A stretch of DNA of 64,000 nt from Antedon mediterranea. Taxonomy: Eukaryota > Echinodermata > Crinoidea > Comatulida > Antedonidae. Where the stretch lies: assembly GCF_964355755.1 (NCBI RefSeq), contig NC_092677.1:17828101-17892100 (forward strand), read 5' to 3'. The position numbers and the translations under genes were made by a program. A model generated the notes under the pieces. That model was not told the origin of the DNA and searched no databases. It saw only the letters and a program-made list of their open reading frames with translations. Positions 48,771 to 61,926 of the stretch are shown piece after piece; position 1 is the stretch's first letter, and every line of letters begins with the position of its first letter.

Positions 48771-50559
48771 TTGCCCAGACTGTTTGCTTGGGTAAAACAC
48801 GGCGTACTGTGACTCTCCACTCAACTCCTCCTTCAGCCTAATTCCTTCATGAATTCTAGCCTAATGAAACTCGAGCGTTCTAAAATGCAAGAAACTCGAG
48901 CGTACCATACAAACAAGTTGGCACGATATTATCTTTAGAACGTGTAACAACTTTGGTTCTTAAACTCACACTTTAAATGTTTACCTATATCAAGTACATA
49001 TTAAGAACCTCTGTTATAGCAATAATTAAATAAAAGTATAAGGGTCAACGTGACCGTATTTCCATGATGATCACTATAATGGTTTAACTAGATTTTCAAA
49101 CCATTAAAGAGGTGAACAATAAAAATTTCATGAGATAGAAGATATTATAAAATAAATAAAAGACATTTATAGGCCTGGAATTTTGTTCTGTGTACTTTAA
49201 ACAAATATTATTCTATTTGTTTATTTATAATAATATATTTAAAAAAATAGAATCACTAACAAGATAATCTCATTAAAATATCGATACTAATTTACCGCTT
49301 AATTTCAGCAAGATTTTAAAGAAAATAAGATGACGAATGTCTTTAAAATTACATAAAAAATCAGTCTAAATCTGCTTTTAACTATCGTAATAAAGTTTTC
49401 TCCAACTTCAACAGTAAACATAGATTATATTTACTAAAACTAAAGTCTTTAATAATTAAACCAAAGAAGGTAAGTTAAAGACCAGTTATGGGCATAATGT
49501 ACCATTATGTTTACTACGGAAGTTGAAGAAAGCATGAATATTTATTTACATAATTTTAGACCTAAGGAGAATTTTTAATCTTGAAATAATATTTGTGGTA
49601 TGTGATTGTGAATGTTTTATCTGTCTTGTATTTTATTAAGTTCTCTGAGTACCGTAGCCTTTGTCTTGTTTTAAATGAAATAGTTTTCTTCCATTCAAAA
49701 TTAATGTTTAATTGCTATGGAAAACTTGAACAATAAGTTATTTTTATAATGTCGATTAATCGTTGCAGGATTTTATTGACATTGAGAAATACGAGGTAAA
49801 TTAGGACAAAATATGGTCAAGAAAAAATTATGAATTGTCTTCCATCATTAATTCAGAATTTATGCCAATTAATAAGTGTATAACAGTTAATTCTACCGGT
49901 ACATTTGTAATGATATTTAAAAGCGTAATTCGACGAAAGACATATGAATGCAAGCTTTATTTTAATTATGATCTACCATGCGCCTAAGTGTCTCATTTTA
50001 ATTCTCTTTATTTTTGTTATTTCACTTACAAAAACCAATTTATATTTAATCACAAACTATAGAATAAAAACTAGGTTATTGCTAAACTATACTATACGAA
50101 TTCGCTCAGACTCAAATCTCTTAAACTGAACGAAAAAGATCAAACATTATTTCCTATTGGAATTGCGTTAAAAAAATATACATTGTTGGTCAGGTGAATG
50201 ATATCCGGTTGGTTGGAGAAAGTTGGCTTTTTAGCAGCCATGAGAGAACTTTTTATAATGTTGGGTTTAGGATTTGACACTTTGGATGGAGTGGAAGACG
50301 CGGATTTAGTTCGCATGTGAGCGTGGTTGGCCTAGTATAAGAATAAATAATAATGCTAATATTAATATATTAATACAAATATAAATAAAAATAATATTAT
50401 TTCCATACATTTCACAATTAAAATGTATGGTCCCTTTCTTAATCTTTTCTTGAATTCACGTCCGGCTGTGTAACCCACAAACCTACATTTAATACAAAAT
50501 AAAACGTCGCTAAATAGGAAAATGTCATTCAATTTCACATTATAACAACATTAGTTTTT
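48771..50559. other. Intergenic, no gene seen
   Basis: AT-rich DNA without a supported gene. Confidence 0.5.
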
Positions 50560-50700
50560 TATTGTTTTAATGTTATCATGAAATGCAATTCAGCATGGGA
50601 CGCATGCGTCCCTAAATGCTGCTATATTTTATGAATTTTTTTGTAAATTTTTTGTTTTCATTTTTGAATAAAGATATACCAGTCAGTCAATATATACTCA
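50560..50700 (+). mobile_element. Probable LINE 3' tail with perfect palindrome
   Basis: A perfect 16-bp palindrome GGGACGCATGCGTCCC (50597-50612) is extended by CAGCAT and ATGCTG to form a stem-loop. About 60 bp later GAATAAAGATATACCAGTCAGTCAA resembles the simple-repeat tail of a CR1/L2-type LINE. No coding sequence of that element is evident upstream. Confidence 0.4.
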
Positions 50701-51729
50701 AGCTTATTGGGTGTAGGCCTATACGACGACCACGCACAAGCTGCTCAAACTCCTTTCAAGAGCGGCTAGGATAATATAAGTTAAGGATCTAGTGATAATA
50801 AAAAAAAAAGTCAACTACACCTGAGAAGAAGGGGAAGTACAACCCCAAATGAACATCCGTCATCCGGTTCTCATTTCCCATAATACTTGTCTGGCAGTAA
50901 ATCATAAGCTATACCTAAGTCTTATATTTTATACCATTCTTCTCTACCATGTGTTTCTATAAATGTGTCTATATAATTTTCAATTTACTTTTTAACTTTC
51001 GTGATCCATGTAGATTTTTGTCTTATTTTTGGTCCTCTTACTTTTCTGGTAAAATTAATTTAGTGGAATTTTTGCAGGGCCTCTTAACATTAAGAGGCCC
51101 ATCGTAGTACTCGGTATTTTTTAATTGCATGGCTCCAATCTGGCAGTATCAGGAAAATTCCGTAAACAGGTTTCAAATGTGCTTCACATGTGATAATGTA
51201 TCACGGAATTAGCCCATGATCCTGCCCACCGTTAGATACAGTACCGGTGCTGAGAATCGACGAAAAACGCAGCACGGTTCAAAATAACACCAGCTAATAC
51301 AAATCAATACAAATATGTTCAAATGATATTATTGTCTTTAATTCAGAATATATTTCAATTAATGTTTGTATAACATTTTCTTCTACCGGTATTATTTGTA
51401 ATGGTATTTAAAATTAATAATGATGCGAAACATACGGCCAAAATATTATCATAGCCATACGACATTGCGGTAACATTTTTAATCATTTTCCAACGAAAAC
51501 AACAGATGCATAACGTAATAAAACTTAATTTCATCTTTGTCTATATTAATTTTTTTTTAAAATGTATGTATATGGCACGGACCATCAATATATGATACAA
51601 TATTTAAATAATCCACAAATGTAGTTATTTATAGAAAAAATAGTTATACTGGTATCAAATTTATAATTGTCTTTTAACAATAAAGAATATAATTTGTTTA
51701 CAATTTTTATAGAGGATAACTGGTGCAGC
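50701..51729. other. Intergenic with a short hairpin
   Basis: A perfect 10-bp-arm hairpin, GGGCCTCTTA / TAAGAGGCCC, lies at 51077-51100 with a 4-nt loop and no flanking direct repeats. No gene is seen. Confidence 0.5.
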
Positions 51730-51850
51730 GTATTTGGAACAAGTAGTAGAACCCCCTCCTTTGGGAAACCCCATATAAGGAGACACTTCCCGCGAAACGA
51801 GGGGTAATAGATGTTTTAACATTACCACCACCCCTTACTTAAGAGACGCA
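51730..51850 (+). repeat. Short dispersed repeat, copy 3
   Basis: Contains AGTAGAACCCCCTCC, AAGGAGACACTTCCC, GCGAAACGAGGGG and TGTTTTAACATTACCACCACCCC, in family order. Confidence 0.45.
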
Positions 51851-54729
51851 CCTACGAACTTAATCAATCAATCAATTATTAAAGCATTTGTTCTAAAAAT
51901 TTGTTGGAGGAAAAAAAGGTTTGAGGACATAAAACTTAATGTTTTACTACTTTTACAGTAGCAACATACAACAAAATTGAAATATCGACACCAAATATAA
52001 TACGGTATATATTCATAACACTTGCATCTATATAAATTATTATTGAAATTAGCACTATTACCATGACTACTCGAGATTGATTTTGTTGTGTTGAAATTTC
52101 GATTAGAACATTTACCTTTTAGGCTAATTCGATAATAAATTATTTATAAGTAAAAAGTAGCACGAATATATTTTTCATATAGTTAGGCCTACATAACATT
52201 TAAAACTATATTAAAAAGGTATAACAAACATTTTGTATAAAAAAGTGTTAAATACACTAGAAATGTGTTTATTCAACTTTTATTAGCAGAATAAAGATAA
52301 TTAATCGTTTCCATCTCAAACTCGGGGTATAAAATATGACATTATTAGAACATATTTAGGAAATTTGGTCCATGTATTTTTTTATGAAATTAACGGAAAA
52401 TATGTATACAATTGTGGATTTACAAATTTCGCTTGAAGAGAATGTATAAATGCGATACTGCATATGTAGTTATTAGACAAAGGCCTAAATGGCTAAACGA
52501 AACAACCCCAAACAATTTAAACGTGCAGTTAAAGATGTATTGTCCTCCAAAAACATGAAAAATAAAGATTAATTAAAAAAAGACTTTTAATAAGCCATTT
52601 CGCAGTTTTAATAATGTTACTTCCGTAGAAAAAAATAATTAGAAAGTTTTCACTTAGGTCTTATAAAAGGTTAAATTACGGTTTCTTCAGGTAAATATTT
52701 TTTTCGGATCCAATTTATTATTATTATTATTTAACATTAAATTGCATGCCATATTCAACAAAAACATTAAACAAATATTTTGTAGGGGGAACGATATCTT
52801 AAGTTAACAAAGGCAAAGTCTGAAAAAATAGTTGAAACAACAGATATTGAAAAAAAAATAAAAACAGTAAAACTCATCCTTTCCCGACATACGAACTCAA
52901 GTAGAAACATTACAAAATTCGAAATTCTACTACTGGTCGTAGACTTCTTCATAAATGTAAATTTTATGTTGAGATCAACATTTTTCTACTTGATATTTAC
53001 TAACACAGATGAGAGTTCATTTTAAAGGAGAAATGTTTTAGCACTACTACTCCTATTCAGAGGACACCTGTATACAAATAATTGTAATTATCTCAGATCA
53101 TCTAGGTAACGTGCTCAATACACAAAGGCAGGACTCGATAAAATAACAATACGAGATAAACCCACCTCCAGGTGCATGTCAGAACGAAATTCAGCCTACA
53201 CACATTTTTAGCTTTAAAAGATACGTAGAAGAAAAAAAACACTAAATTTCACATACTGAGGCCTACACTTTCGTATAAATATTACAAAATTAAGAAATTC
53301 ACCCAGAATATTTAAAAAGGTATAAAATTAATATAAAATGTGACCAAAATGGTTATTGAAAACAAGTTCTAGAAATATATTCACCCACCACGATACTCAA
53401 TCGACAATAATTAATCTTTATCATTTATGATGGTGATAAACCTACACAAACAATGAAAATTATATTTAAAATAAAAAGGTTCCATATTGTTTTTTCAAAA
53501 AAAAATCATTTTTTTTCTCAATAAACGGATATTAAGAAAGAGGCTAAACGATTATAAAAATATATGTGGTTTTGTCGGAAATTGATTTTTAATTATCATT
53601 TAAACATTAAAGTATACCGATATTATAAAAAAGTTACAATCCACCGGGTATATACATTAATGTTATAGCCATACAACAAAACATACAGGAATTTATAAGC
53701 TTTTACTAAAATTACAAGTTTGGCATAAATCAAAGTGGGCCTCATAGAATTTTATAACGATTTTTTAATTATTCTCCTGAAAGTAATTACAATTTACGAT
53801 CAAAACCCAGTATGGTAGAATCGTAAAATGTAACCATCAAATAAGACTTCGAAGTTTTTAATTCAATAACGTTTCATTATAAGTTAACAATAGAAACTGA
53901 ATTACTGTATGTACTTGATACTCCGTATAAAATAACTAAATTAATTTGGTTACATATTGTTTAGTAATTAAATTAGCGGCAATTCCTATAAATGAATAGT
54001 TTCCGAAATCCCTGACAACATCTAATTGCAATTAATTTTAACGCTTCATAGTTTCCAAAAAGCATGGTGTCTACGCATCGTGTTTGATTATTCGTTCATT
54101 CAGGAAGTTTGCCTTATTTTTTTCATCAACTACCGTATTATATAGGCCTCTGGTGCATGAGTTTGGTTAAACACAAAAAATGATTTTATGTCGTTACGGT
54201 ATCTAAACAAAAGGTATGTTATTATTTGAGTCTCTATGTCGTCTCTCTTCAAAATTATACTTTTTTTGTTTCTCGTTTGTATACATTATGTTTATTTTAG
54301 TCTAAATAAATATTGCATTTAGATAAATTAATAGTTCTTGGGTCCAGTGAATCTATTATAGACGGTAGTGTCATTTTAAGTAGTTTACAATAAAAAAGTA
54401 TACATTGGTAATTGAATAGTCAATCAACGTAACCAGTTTGGTAGTATTACTTTTATTGCTTGTATTACTATTAGATTATTTTTCAAATTTATCCTAATTA
54501 AAATTCTTCTTTCTCCGAAGAGAAAGGATAAATTTGGTAATCACGCTGTTCTTCACAACCCTCTACATGGCATGGAGCTCTGATCGCCACACCGTTTGGG
54601 GTTGTCTCGTTGTCTAAACGTAAACCAATCGTTTAATTAGAGATGCGTATCTTATGCTGACATAGAGGATACGTGAAGGATATTCTTTATAAAGAAGAGG
54701 CAGAGAAAAGGGTCCCCATTTTGGCGACA
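51851..54729. other. Intergenic, no gene seen
   Basis: AT-rich DNA. A fragment of the 19-kb AT-rich repeat family (GATGTATTGTCCTCC...TAAGCCATTT) is at 52530-52640. No supported gene. Confidence 0.5.
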
Positions 54730-54771
54730 ATGCAACCAGGGAGTTGTTATTTTACAACTCCCTGATGCAAC
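54730..54771. repeat. Mini-hairpin element with 7-bp direct repeats (copy 3)
   Basis: A 28-bp unit (54737-54764) has perfect 11-bp arms, CAGGGAGTTGT and ACAACTCCCTG, around a 6-nt loop. It is flanked exactly by ATGCAAC on both sides (54730-54736, 54765-54771). This is the cleanest example of the CAGGGA hairpin plus direct-repeat design. Confidence 0.75.
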
Positions 54772-56053
54772 TATTGCTATTTTCTCTCATGACAAGATCA
54801 GAATACCTTTCAACATCCATCAACTGTTCAACAGCAACGCCGTCACTCACTATTATTAGACAACTCACGACAGGTCACTCCAACCTCGATTAATCCACTC
54901 CACCCTACCGAAAAAACCACTGCAGTAACTCAAACAATTTATTTCTTACAAAAAAAGTACTATTTATATACATTTTTGCGTTCTTTTATGAATATTTAGG
55001 CCTAATTAGTTTATTTTAAACATTTATTTTCTGCAAAAAAAATATAAAGATAGATAAAATAATAAAATACAACATTTTAGCCAATTGAAACAGTTGTATT
55101 TTTAAACAGCAGAAGTTTAGAATATACATTATCATATCATTAACTGGACATTTTTATCTGAATTATATAGATTTGCCTTTGTTTTTTTGAAAAAGGTGTA
55201 TAAATGAATGTATGTGTAATGGATAATGATAAATGAATGACGGTGATAAAAGGCAAAAGAAAGATAAGTTACGTGTAAAATTAACTGTACCCTAAAAATT
55301 ATCTTTAGGTCAACTTCATCATATAGGCCTATTTCCATTATTAACCTTTTTGAGCTAACGTTTTGTTTTTACATCTTTGGCACTTTAAAATTTGTCTGTT
55401 GTTATTTGTTCAATATGTTTATCAAAATTGTAGAAGTTGTTTTTAAGTTTTGAAAGTCTAAACAGGTGATAGGTATTTGATGTCAGAATGTTGATTAGTT
55501 TTCATTTCATGAGATAGACACATCCTTCGTCAACTGTCTCATACTTCAAATGTGCAGCAAGTGTATGTCCGTCAAAAACTGTCAAAATAGATATTGTCCC
55601 AAAGTAGAAATTGTATTTGTATGCATTTGCACATACGTTTCCCATAATAATTTTTGTTTAATTAATGATAATGGCAACAATGATGAAATTATCAAATAAT
55701 TAAAAAAACTTATATTCTATAACACTAAGGTGTACCGTATCCTTGTGATGTGGGATAATATTTAGGCCTATCCAATTTTATGAGTTGAATGAGGAAAATA
55801 TTTTCATGAGTTCAAATATTGACCTTCAACGAGTAAAAATATTATTTTCATTCGACGAATACAAATATAGGTTGGTTTTCGAACAAATACTCAACAACTT
55901 CGCGTTGCATAAAATTCTCAAAAGTTAGTTTCGAAAAATCTGCCGTTAAAATTTAATAACACTGATAATTGCTATACAATAATATTTATATTGAGAAGAT
56001 CTTTTAAGATGCCAGCATTGAGTTCAATTAAAGAAAATAGTGTAAAGGTCAAC
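54772..56053. other. Intergenic, no gene seen
   Basis: AT-rich DNA with no supported gene. Confidence 0.5.
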
Positions 56054-56594
56054 TTACACAGAGGAGCGTTAACGTTAAGAGGTTATGGTAAGCGGAAATC
56101 AAAAATTAGAATCTATTACTGAAATCTACACAGAACGCGGAACGGACGGGCGGCTGAGCGGAAATCTGATTCTATTTTGTTCAAATACCACGCGGTAATT
56201 TTGGATTCTGGCCAATCAACGACATGATTGATGTGACGTCATCTATCAACAACTTTTTTTTGCATGCTTTCGCCGATTCCAAGATGTTAATAATACGAGT
56301 GACGTATTGTTTGTTTAATGATAGTGCAAAGAAAGATACATTTAGGGAGGTTATTATGCTTAATACTGGCACTCTAAAACCAGCCAAGGACCTAGGCGTA
56401 CTTAGGCTACTGGTCTAGGACTACTGACAGTCGGTCATAATACGTCTAGTCCAGATCAGCAGTGCCTGCAACATGCACACGCAATTCGGGGCCTACAATA
56501 ACACCGCTCGCGAATTTCGCGCTTTGTAAATGGGACAACGCTACGCGATTTTCTGTTTACCGTTACCGCTTGTAGTTACCGCTCGTCTGTGTAA
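56054..56594. mobile_element. Decayed inverted-repeat transposon (TTACACAGA ends)
   Basis: The left end TTACACAGAGGAGCG...GGTTATGGTAAGCGGAAATC and the right end GATTTTCTGTTTACCG...CGCTCGTCTGTGTAA are imperfect inverted repeats of about 45 bp, 541 bp overall. No target duplication could be recognised and no transposase is present. Overlapping frames on both strands at 56181-56418 are non-coding. Confidence 0.6.
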
Positions 56595-57227
56595 ATAAGG
56601 ATGATCATTATCAGTGTGAAAAATTATTCTCTGTATTCATAAAAATGCGAATTATAAGACATTTATTTTTTTGTATCTTTAGTTTTAAAACATTCGTCCA
56701 ACATCAATAACTACGTAAACAACGTTCTGGATTTAGTGCGATATGGTATCAAACATATCAACTTCAATATAATCACAATTGATTTAGAAATGTCAAACAA
56801 CCTCTTACAAACTTCTAAAAGTCTCAGGAAATAAGCAATATTCCAGAAGGACATCTTTACTGATCAAGTGTCGTTAAAGTTATTCTAACTCCGGTCAATT
56901 CATTCAACCTGAAATCTATACTGTATGTCCATCGTCAGTTGGCTAAAGTTTGTGATAGGAACGTGTTAACCTCAAAACTTCGAAATGTTATGTCCGTCAA
57001 AGTTTGAAGTCAGTATGAATTGTCATTATCAATTATAAGAATTTAGATGTTATTGATGTCAGCTGAATTTAACTCACTGAATCACCATCTCTCAGTTTTC
57101 CTTAACAGGTAGAACTAGCGAGATATTTTATTTTTTCTAGTATTTGTAGTAGTTGCAGCAGTTAATAGTGAGTTAATAATGCGGTACAAATTATTGTGAC
57201 GAACTACAAAAAACAACCATTTTTTAA
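56595..57227. other. Intergenic, no gene seen
   Basis: No supported gene or repeat. Confidence 0.5.
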
Positions 57228-58172
57228 AAGTACCAAGGACAGAAGTACCAAACCATTGAAACAAGTTTGGAGAAGCACCACGCATAGAGGTTGAAAACCA
57301 TTTAAAAAGTTCCACGTACTAGGGTATACATACCGATACCCATTGAAACAAGTTTAGTACCACGCACAGAGGTCTAAAACTATTGAAACCGGTTTAGAAA
57401 AGTACCATGCACAAGGATCTAAATCCATTGAAACCGGTTTAGAAAAGTACCGTGTACAAAGAGATTCGAAACCATCGAACCAAGTTTAGAAGAATACCAC
57501 GCACAGAGGTCCAAAATCATTGAAAAAAGTATGGAGAGGTACCACGCACAGAGGTCTAAAACTATTGAAACCGGTTTAGAAAAGTACCGTGTACAGAGAG
57601 ATTCGAAGCCATCGAACCAAGTTTAGAAGAATACCAGGCACAGAGGTCCAAAACCATTGAAACAAGTTTGGAGAAGTACCACGCACAGAGGTTAAAAAAA
57701 ACATTTTAACAGGTTTAAATAAGTACCAAGCACAAGGGTATACAAAATCATTGAAACAGGTAAAGTTTACAGAAGTACCACGCACAGAGGTGTAAAACTA
57801 TTGAACTAACTTTAGAGAAGTACCATGCAAATAGTAGTTCCAAAACCATTTAAACAGATTTATAAGTACCACGCGCAGAGAGGTCCAAAAACATTGAACC
57901 AAGTTTGGAGAGAAGTACAATGCACAAAGGTGCAAAAACATTAAAACAAGTTTAGAGAAGTACAACGTACAAACGTCCAAAAACATTGAACCAAGCTTGG
58001 AGAGAAGTACAATGCACAAAGGTGCAAAAACATTAAAACAAGTTTAGAGAAGTACAACGTACAAACGTCCAAAAACATTGAACCAAGCTTGGAGAGAAGT
58101 ACAATGCACAAAGGTGCAAAAACATTAAAACAAGTTTAGAGAAGTACAACGTACAAACGTCCAAAAACATTG
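57228..58172. repeat. 46-bp satellite array with 92-bp higher-order dimers
   Basis: Diverged units of about 46 bp carry the consensus AGTACCACGCACAGAGG followed by TCCAAAACCATTGAAACAAG and TTTAGAGA. From 57884 the array is homogenised as 92-bp dimers starting at 57884, 57976 and 58068, with a partial fourth at 58160. Minus-strand frames at 57576-58254 arise from the repeat. The unit length is not a multiple of three, which argues against a protein. Confidence 0.88.
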
Positions 58173-59154
58173 AATCAAAAAAAAGAGAAATTTTATTTAA
58201 TGTAAAAAACACTGAAATATCCGTGAATAAAGCAAGTGAATCTTTTGAATACAAAGTTAATAATGTAATCTATACCGCTTTAGTATTAGTCTTAGTAATA
58301 AGAAGAATGATAATACACAAATAATGTTTCATTGTTATTTACAGTTTATTCACGCTACCAAAAAAATTAAATGAGTTATACGTCACTAAGATCATAGTTC
58401 AAAGTTCAAAATCGTAACGGGTCATAATGTGTGGTTACCTACATCACACCCCTCACTCGTTGAATTTATGTTATATACCCATTGCTTTTGAAATAAATGG
58501 TGCGTGTGAGAGACAGCTTTCTTAATTTGATACTAAAATCTATAAATCATAGTCTTTAACTATATTAGCAGACGATACAAAGGCGCCAAGATTTTAACAG
58601 TTTTAATTTCACACACTTTCAACAAGGAAATGAGGTGTTAACACACATTCCGAAGCCTCAACAGGGGAGATATAATAAGTTTAATTGAGGTAGATAATTA
58701 CGCATATTAGTATTTATTACCAATGAATGTGAACGTTATTTAAATAGAATGTTAAATTCCAATTGTTCCAAAAAGTTGCAACTTGTTTCGTGCATACGTT
58801 GAATTACTATATATTTATTATTTTATTTACTGACACTGACACTCGTACTGAGGAAGAGTTAGTGCTACTCGAAAATTCTGCAATTTGTTTCTGGCTCTTT
58901 TACTTTATCATTTTGATTTAGCTGTTTTCTTGTTTTATTCTCTATTGAGATCCAGTCATTGATACCCACAACATCAGTAATTCGCCTTTTGATTTATTTT
59001 TTATTATAATAGTTTTCATTTTGGGTTCTATAAATTTGAAGCTGCGCTTGACTAGATCCAAATAATTCGTTTATGAGTAAAATGTTGTTATTGATCCAAC
59101 GTAAGAAGTAAATAATTACAAATAAGTATTTTGCAAGTGATAAATTGGAATAAA
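58173..59154. other. Intergenic, no gene seen
   Basis: Contains a retroelement-tail-like segment at 58848-58890 similar to 14290-14340. No gene. Confidence 0.45.
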
Positions 59155-59230
59155 GTAGAACACCTCTTTTGAGACACTTTCTTGTGAAACGAGAGAAATA
59201 TTAAAACCTATATTAACGGAACATGTTCGA
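59155..59230 (+). repeat. Short dispersed repeat, copy 4 (partial)
   Basis: AGTAGAACACCTCTTTTGAG, then ACACTTTCTTGTGAAACGAG and AGAAATATT, matching the family core at 51730. Confidence 0.5.
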
Positions 59231-60436
59231 GTACGGTACCTTTTACCTCTTATACTGTATATGTTTTACTGTAGGCCTACATTGATTTACAGTTAAATGC
59301 AATTTTTCGACACGTAGGCATCACAAAAGAAATAGAAACACATGTGTCAAACCTTGGTCAAAAGACTGCTACTAGTGCTGTATACACTAGATTGAGATTT
59401 CTTTTGCATATCCAGTATCCAAGATGATAGGCTCAATATTTACCCTATTAACTTTAGATCTACACATTTTATGTCTAATTCTTTGGTCTCACACTACCTG
59501 ATTTTAACTTGATGTTCAAATGATTTATAATGGCAATAAATGTAATTGTAATCTATTTGGAAATTATAACCTCATACAGCACTTTGGATCGGTCGTAAAG
59601 CTAGCAGTTTAAATGTTGGTTTCATACAAACTTGCTGGTGAGAACAAATTCAGATATTGATATCTAGGCCTACTGATATCTATTACCTTCTTTGTTCAGT
59701 ATCATCATCATTCGCATTCATCAAAATTTCGTTGAAAAAATGAATACTAAAAATGAAATAGAGAAAGAGTACAAACACATTCATTCTGGAACTAAAGAAA
59801 TAACATGTTTGATTATTTATTATATATTCGTTTTGTTCGATAGCCTTTGAATCACTATCCCATTCTAATATGATGTTTAATTGAAAAACTGTTTCTATAA
59901 TTTGAGTGAAATATCATCTGGAATAATATAAATGTTAGGCCTACCTATGAAAAGTGTATAATTTTCCTATGTTAAAATAACTTGTGTTGCTGTGTAATTT
60001 TGTATTTCACATAATCAGATGGTAGTTAATCTTAATATGTATTGTTTGCTTACCATTTTATTTTAAATATATTTTATTCTGAAAATAGCCTCTAAAGGAT
60101 CGTGAAAAGTATAGCCTACCAGTACATTTTTTCAGTGGTTTTCTATTCATTTTACTTTGTTTTTGTTTGCATAAATAATTCGATTTCAATATGGTTAATT
60201 TTTGCAATTTCATTTTAAAAAGTTTATAGATCAATTAAAGTCTCATTAAATAAATATTTTCCCGTTCTTTTTAAACACCAAAGATTACCGGTAATACGAA
60301 AATAAAACTGGTACCACAGTACCGGTATAGGTTTGGTATAATTATTTTACACGTCGCTTTCTTAATTACCGGTACTAGACAATTGATTTCATCCGACATC
60401 GACTTAAAATAGCGTACCACCATACGGAAACAGCGG

Positions 60437-60484
60437 CTAATGATTAATTTAATGATAATTAATTAGGCTAATTAATTACTATTA
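60437..60484. promoter_or_regulatory. Cluster of homeodomain-type TAAT cores (candidate)
   Basis: 48 bp contain TGATTAAT, TTAATGAT and two TAATTAATTA-type palindromes. It is followed within 40 bp by GGTCAATGTCAATGACC and TATGCATG. This resembles an enhancer core, but AT-rich DNA produces such motifs easily. Confidence 0.25.
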
Positions 60485-61874
60485 ACTTTGCATACTTGGT
60501 CAATGTCAATGACCTCATAAATGTATGCATGTTACGGCGATGTTAGTCTACTATATTAATTAGAACATGGTGTATAATTAACACCATTAAAATATCAATG
60601 TGGATATTATAGCCGTAGTACGTATTGTCTGAGCTAGGTTTATATATAGAATAATTTTCATTATCATTAAAATGGTATAGAGAAAGGAAAAAGGGGAGAA
60701 AGAGAGAAAGGTATATAATAAACAGGAAACCAATTCCAAGGCAATTATATTGATAATGTTTATAGTAAAATTTATTGGTTTAAAAATATATTTTCCCCAA
60801 AAAATATTAAAAAATGAAGATTATTATTGAACATTTTTTGCAGTTTAAATAAAGTTATTCCCTTCTGTAGAAAAAAATATAGTGATGTCACTTACAAGAA
60901 GAAAAAATAAGAGGTTAACTTTAACCAAAAACCAATTGTCTGACAGGCAATTTTTACTATTATTTTCTTTAAATAACAAGTTTTTTTTAAATATGTTTCG
61001 ATCCAACTTTTGATCAAAAGTGAATAACTATGTGATATTTAAATGACATGTATTTTTAGGAGACAATTTATATCTTTAAATGCATGAGATGATGACTGGG
61101 ATGACACTGACGATGAAAAGTTGTTAGTTACAAATACATTTGATAATTATAGTAATATTGATAAAATGATAGTAATCAATCAAAATTGATAATTGAGACG
61201 GCGATGATATTGATACCAAACGCGTAATAACGTGCGTAATCTATCGTAAAAGGCGTCGGTATATTTTACATATCGGAATACATCAATCAGAATTATTGAT
61301 TAGAATAGGTTTCGTAAATTACATCAAACGCAAAAATCGAACAATTCACCGGTTGAGTAATTTAATATTCCACAATTACTTGCTAAAGTGTTAAAAAAGG
61401 CGTTAAGAACAAATGTGTTGGTACACTACTATTTTGTCTTTAGACAAAGCAATATTTACAAACGAGATAACAAAAAAATCGAAAGGTCACCACGGGCTGG
61501 CCAGCAGCAACGTGTATCAATTATTTTAATATACAGTAGACCTACTACTATCACAATAAAATAGTTGTTTTTATTTTGTTTTTTGTCTATGACCTATTTA
61601 ATCTGGTAGCTATGAACTTAGTTTGCCCCAAAACCTATCTTAATTTTTTTGTGACATTCTTTTTGTAATTAGCCACTGTAATTAGGCATGTAATTATGTA
61701 AACTGATCAATAGGCCTAAAAAAAAAACCAAAACAAGACTAATAATAATCGAGTTATATGAATACAAACGCAAAATAACACAAACAATTATGAAACTAAT
61801 TTGTATTGTACACTGCCTAACTCAACGTATATTAATTAATTTTTTCTTAATTAATTATAAATATATATTTTATA

Positions 61875-61882
61875 TTACTACT

Positions 61883-61915
<33 letters not shown>

Positions 61916-61926
61916 CTTATTATCAA
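61875..61926. repeat. (ATT)n microsatellite
   Basis: An uninterrupted run of ATT trinucleotides with a few substitutions. Confidence 0.9.

Noticed and set aside
57576-58254. Three minus-strand frames with repeated FLDVCTLYFSKLV-like units
   Set aside because: Satellite by-products; the 46- and 92-bp periods shift the frame, so no consistent repeat protein is encoded.
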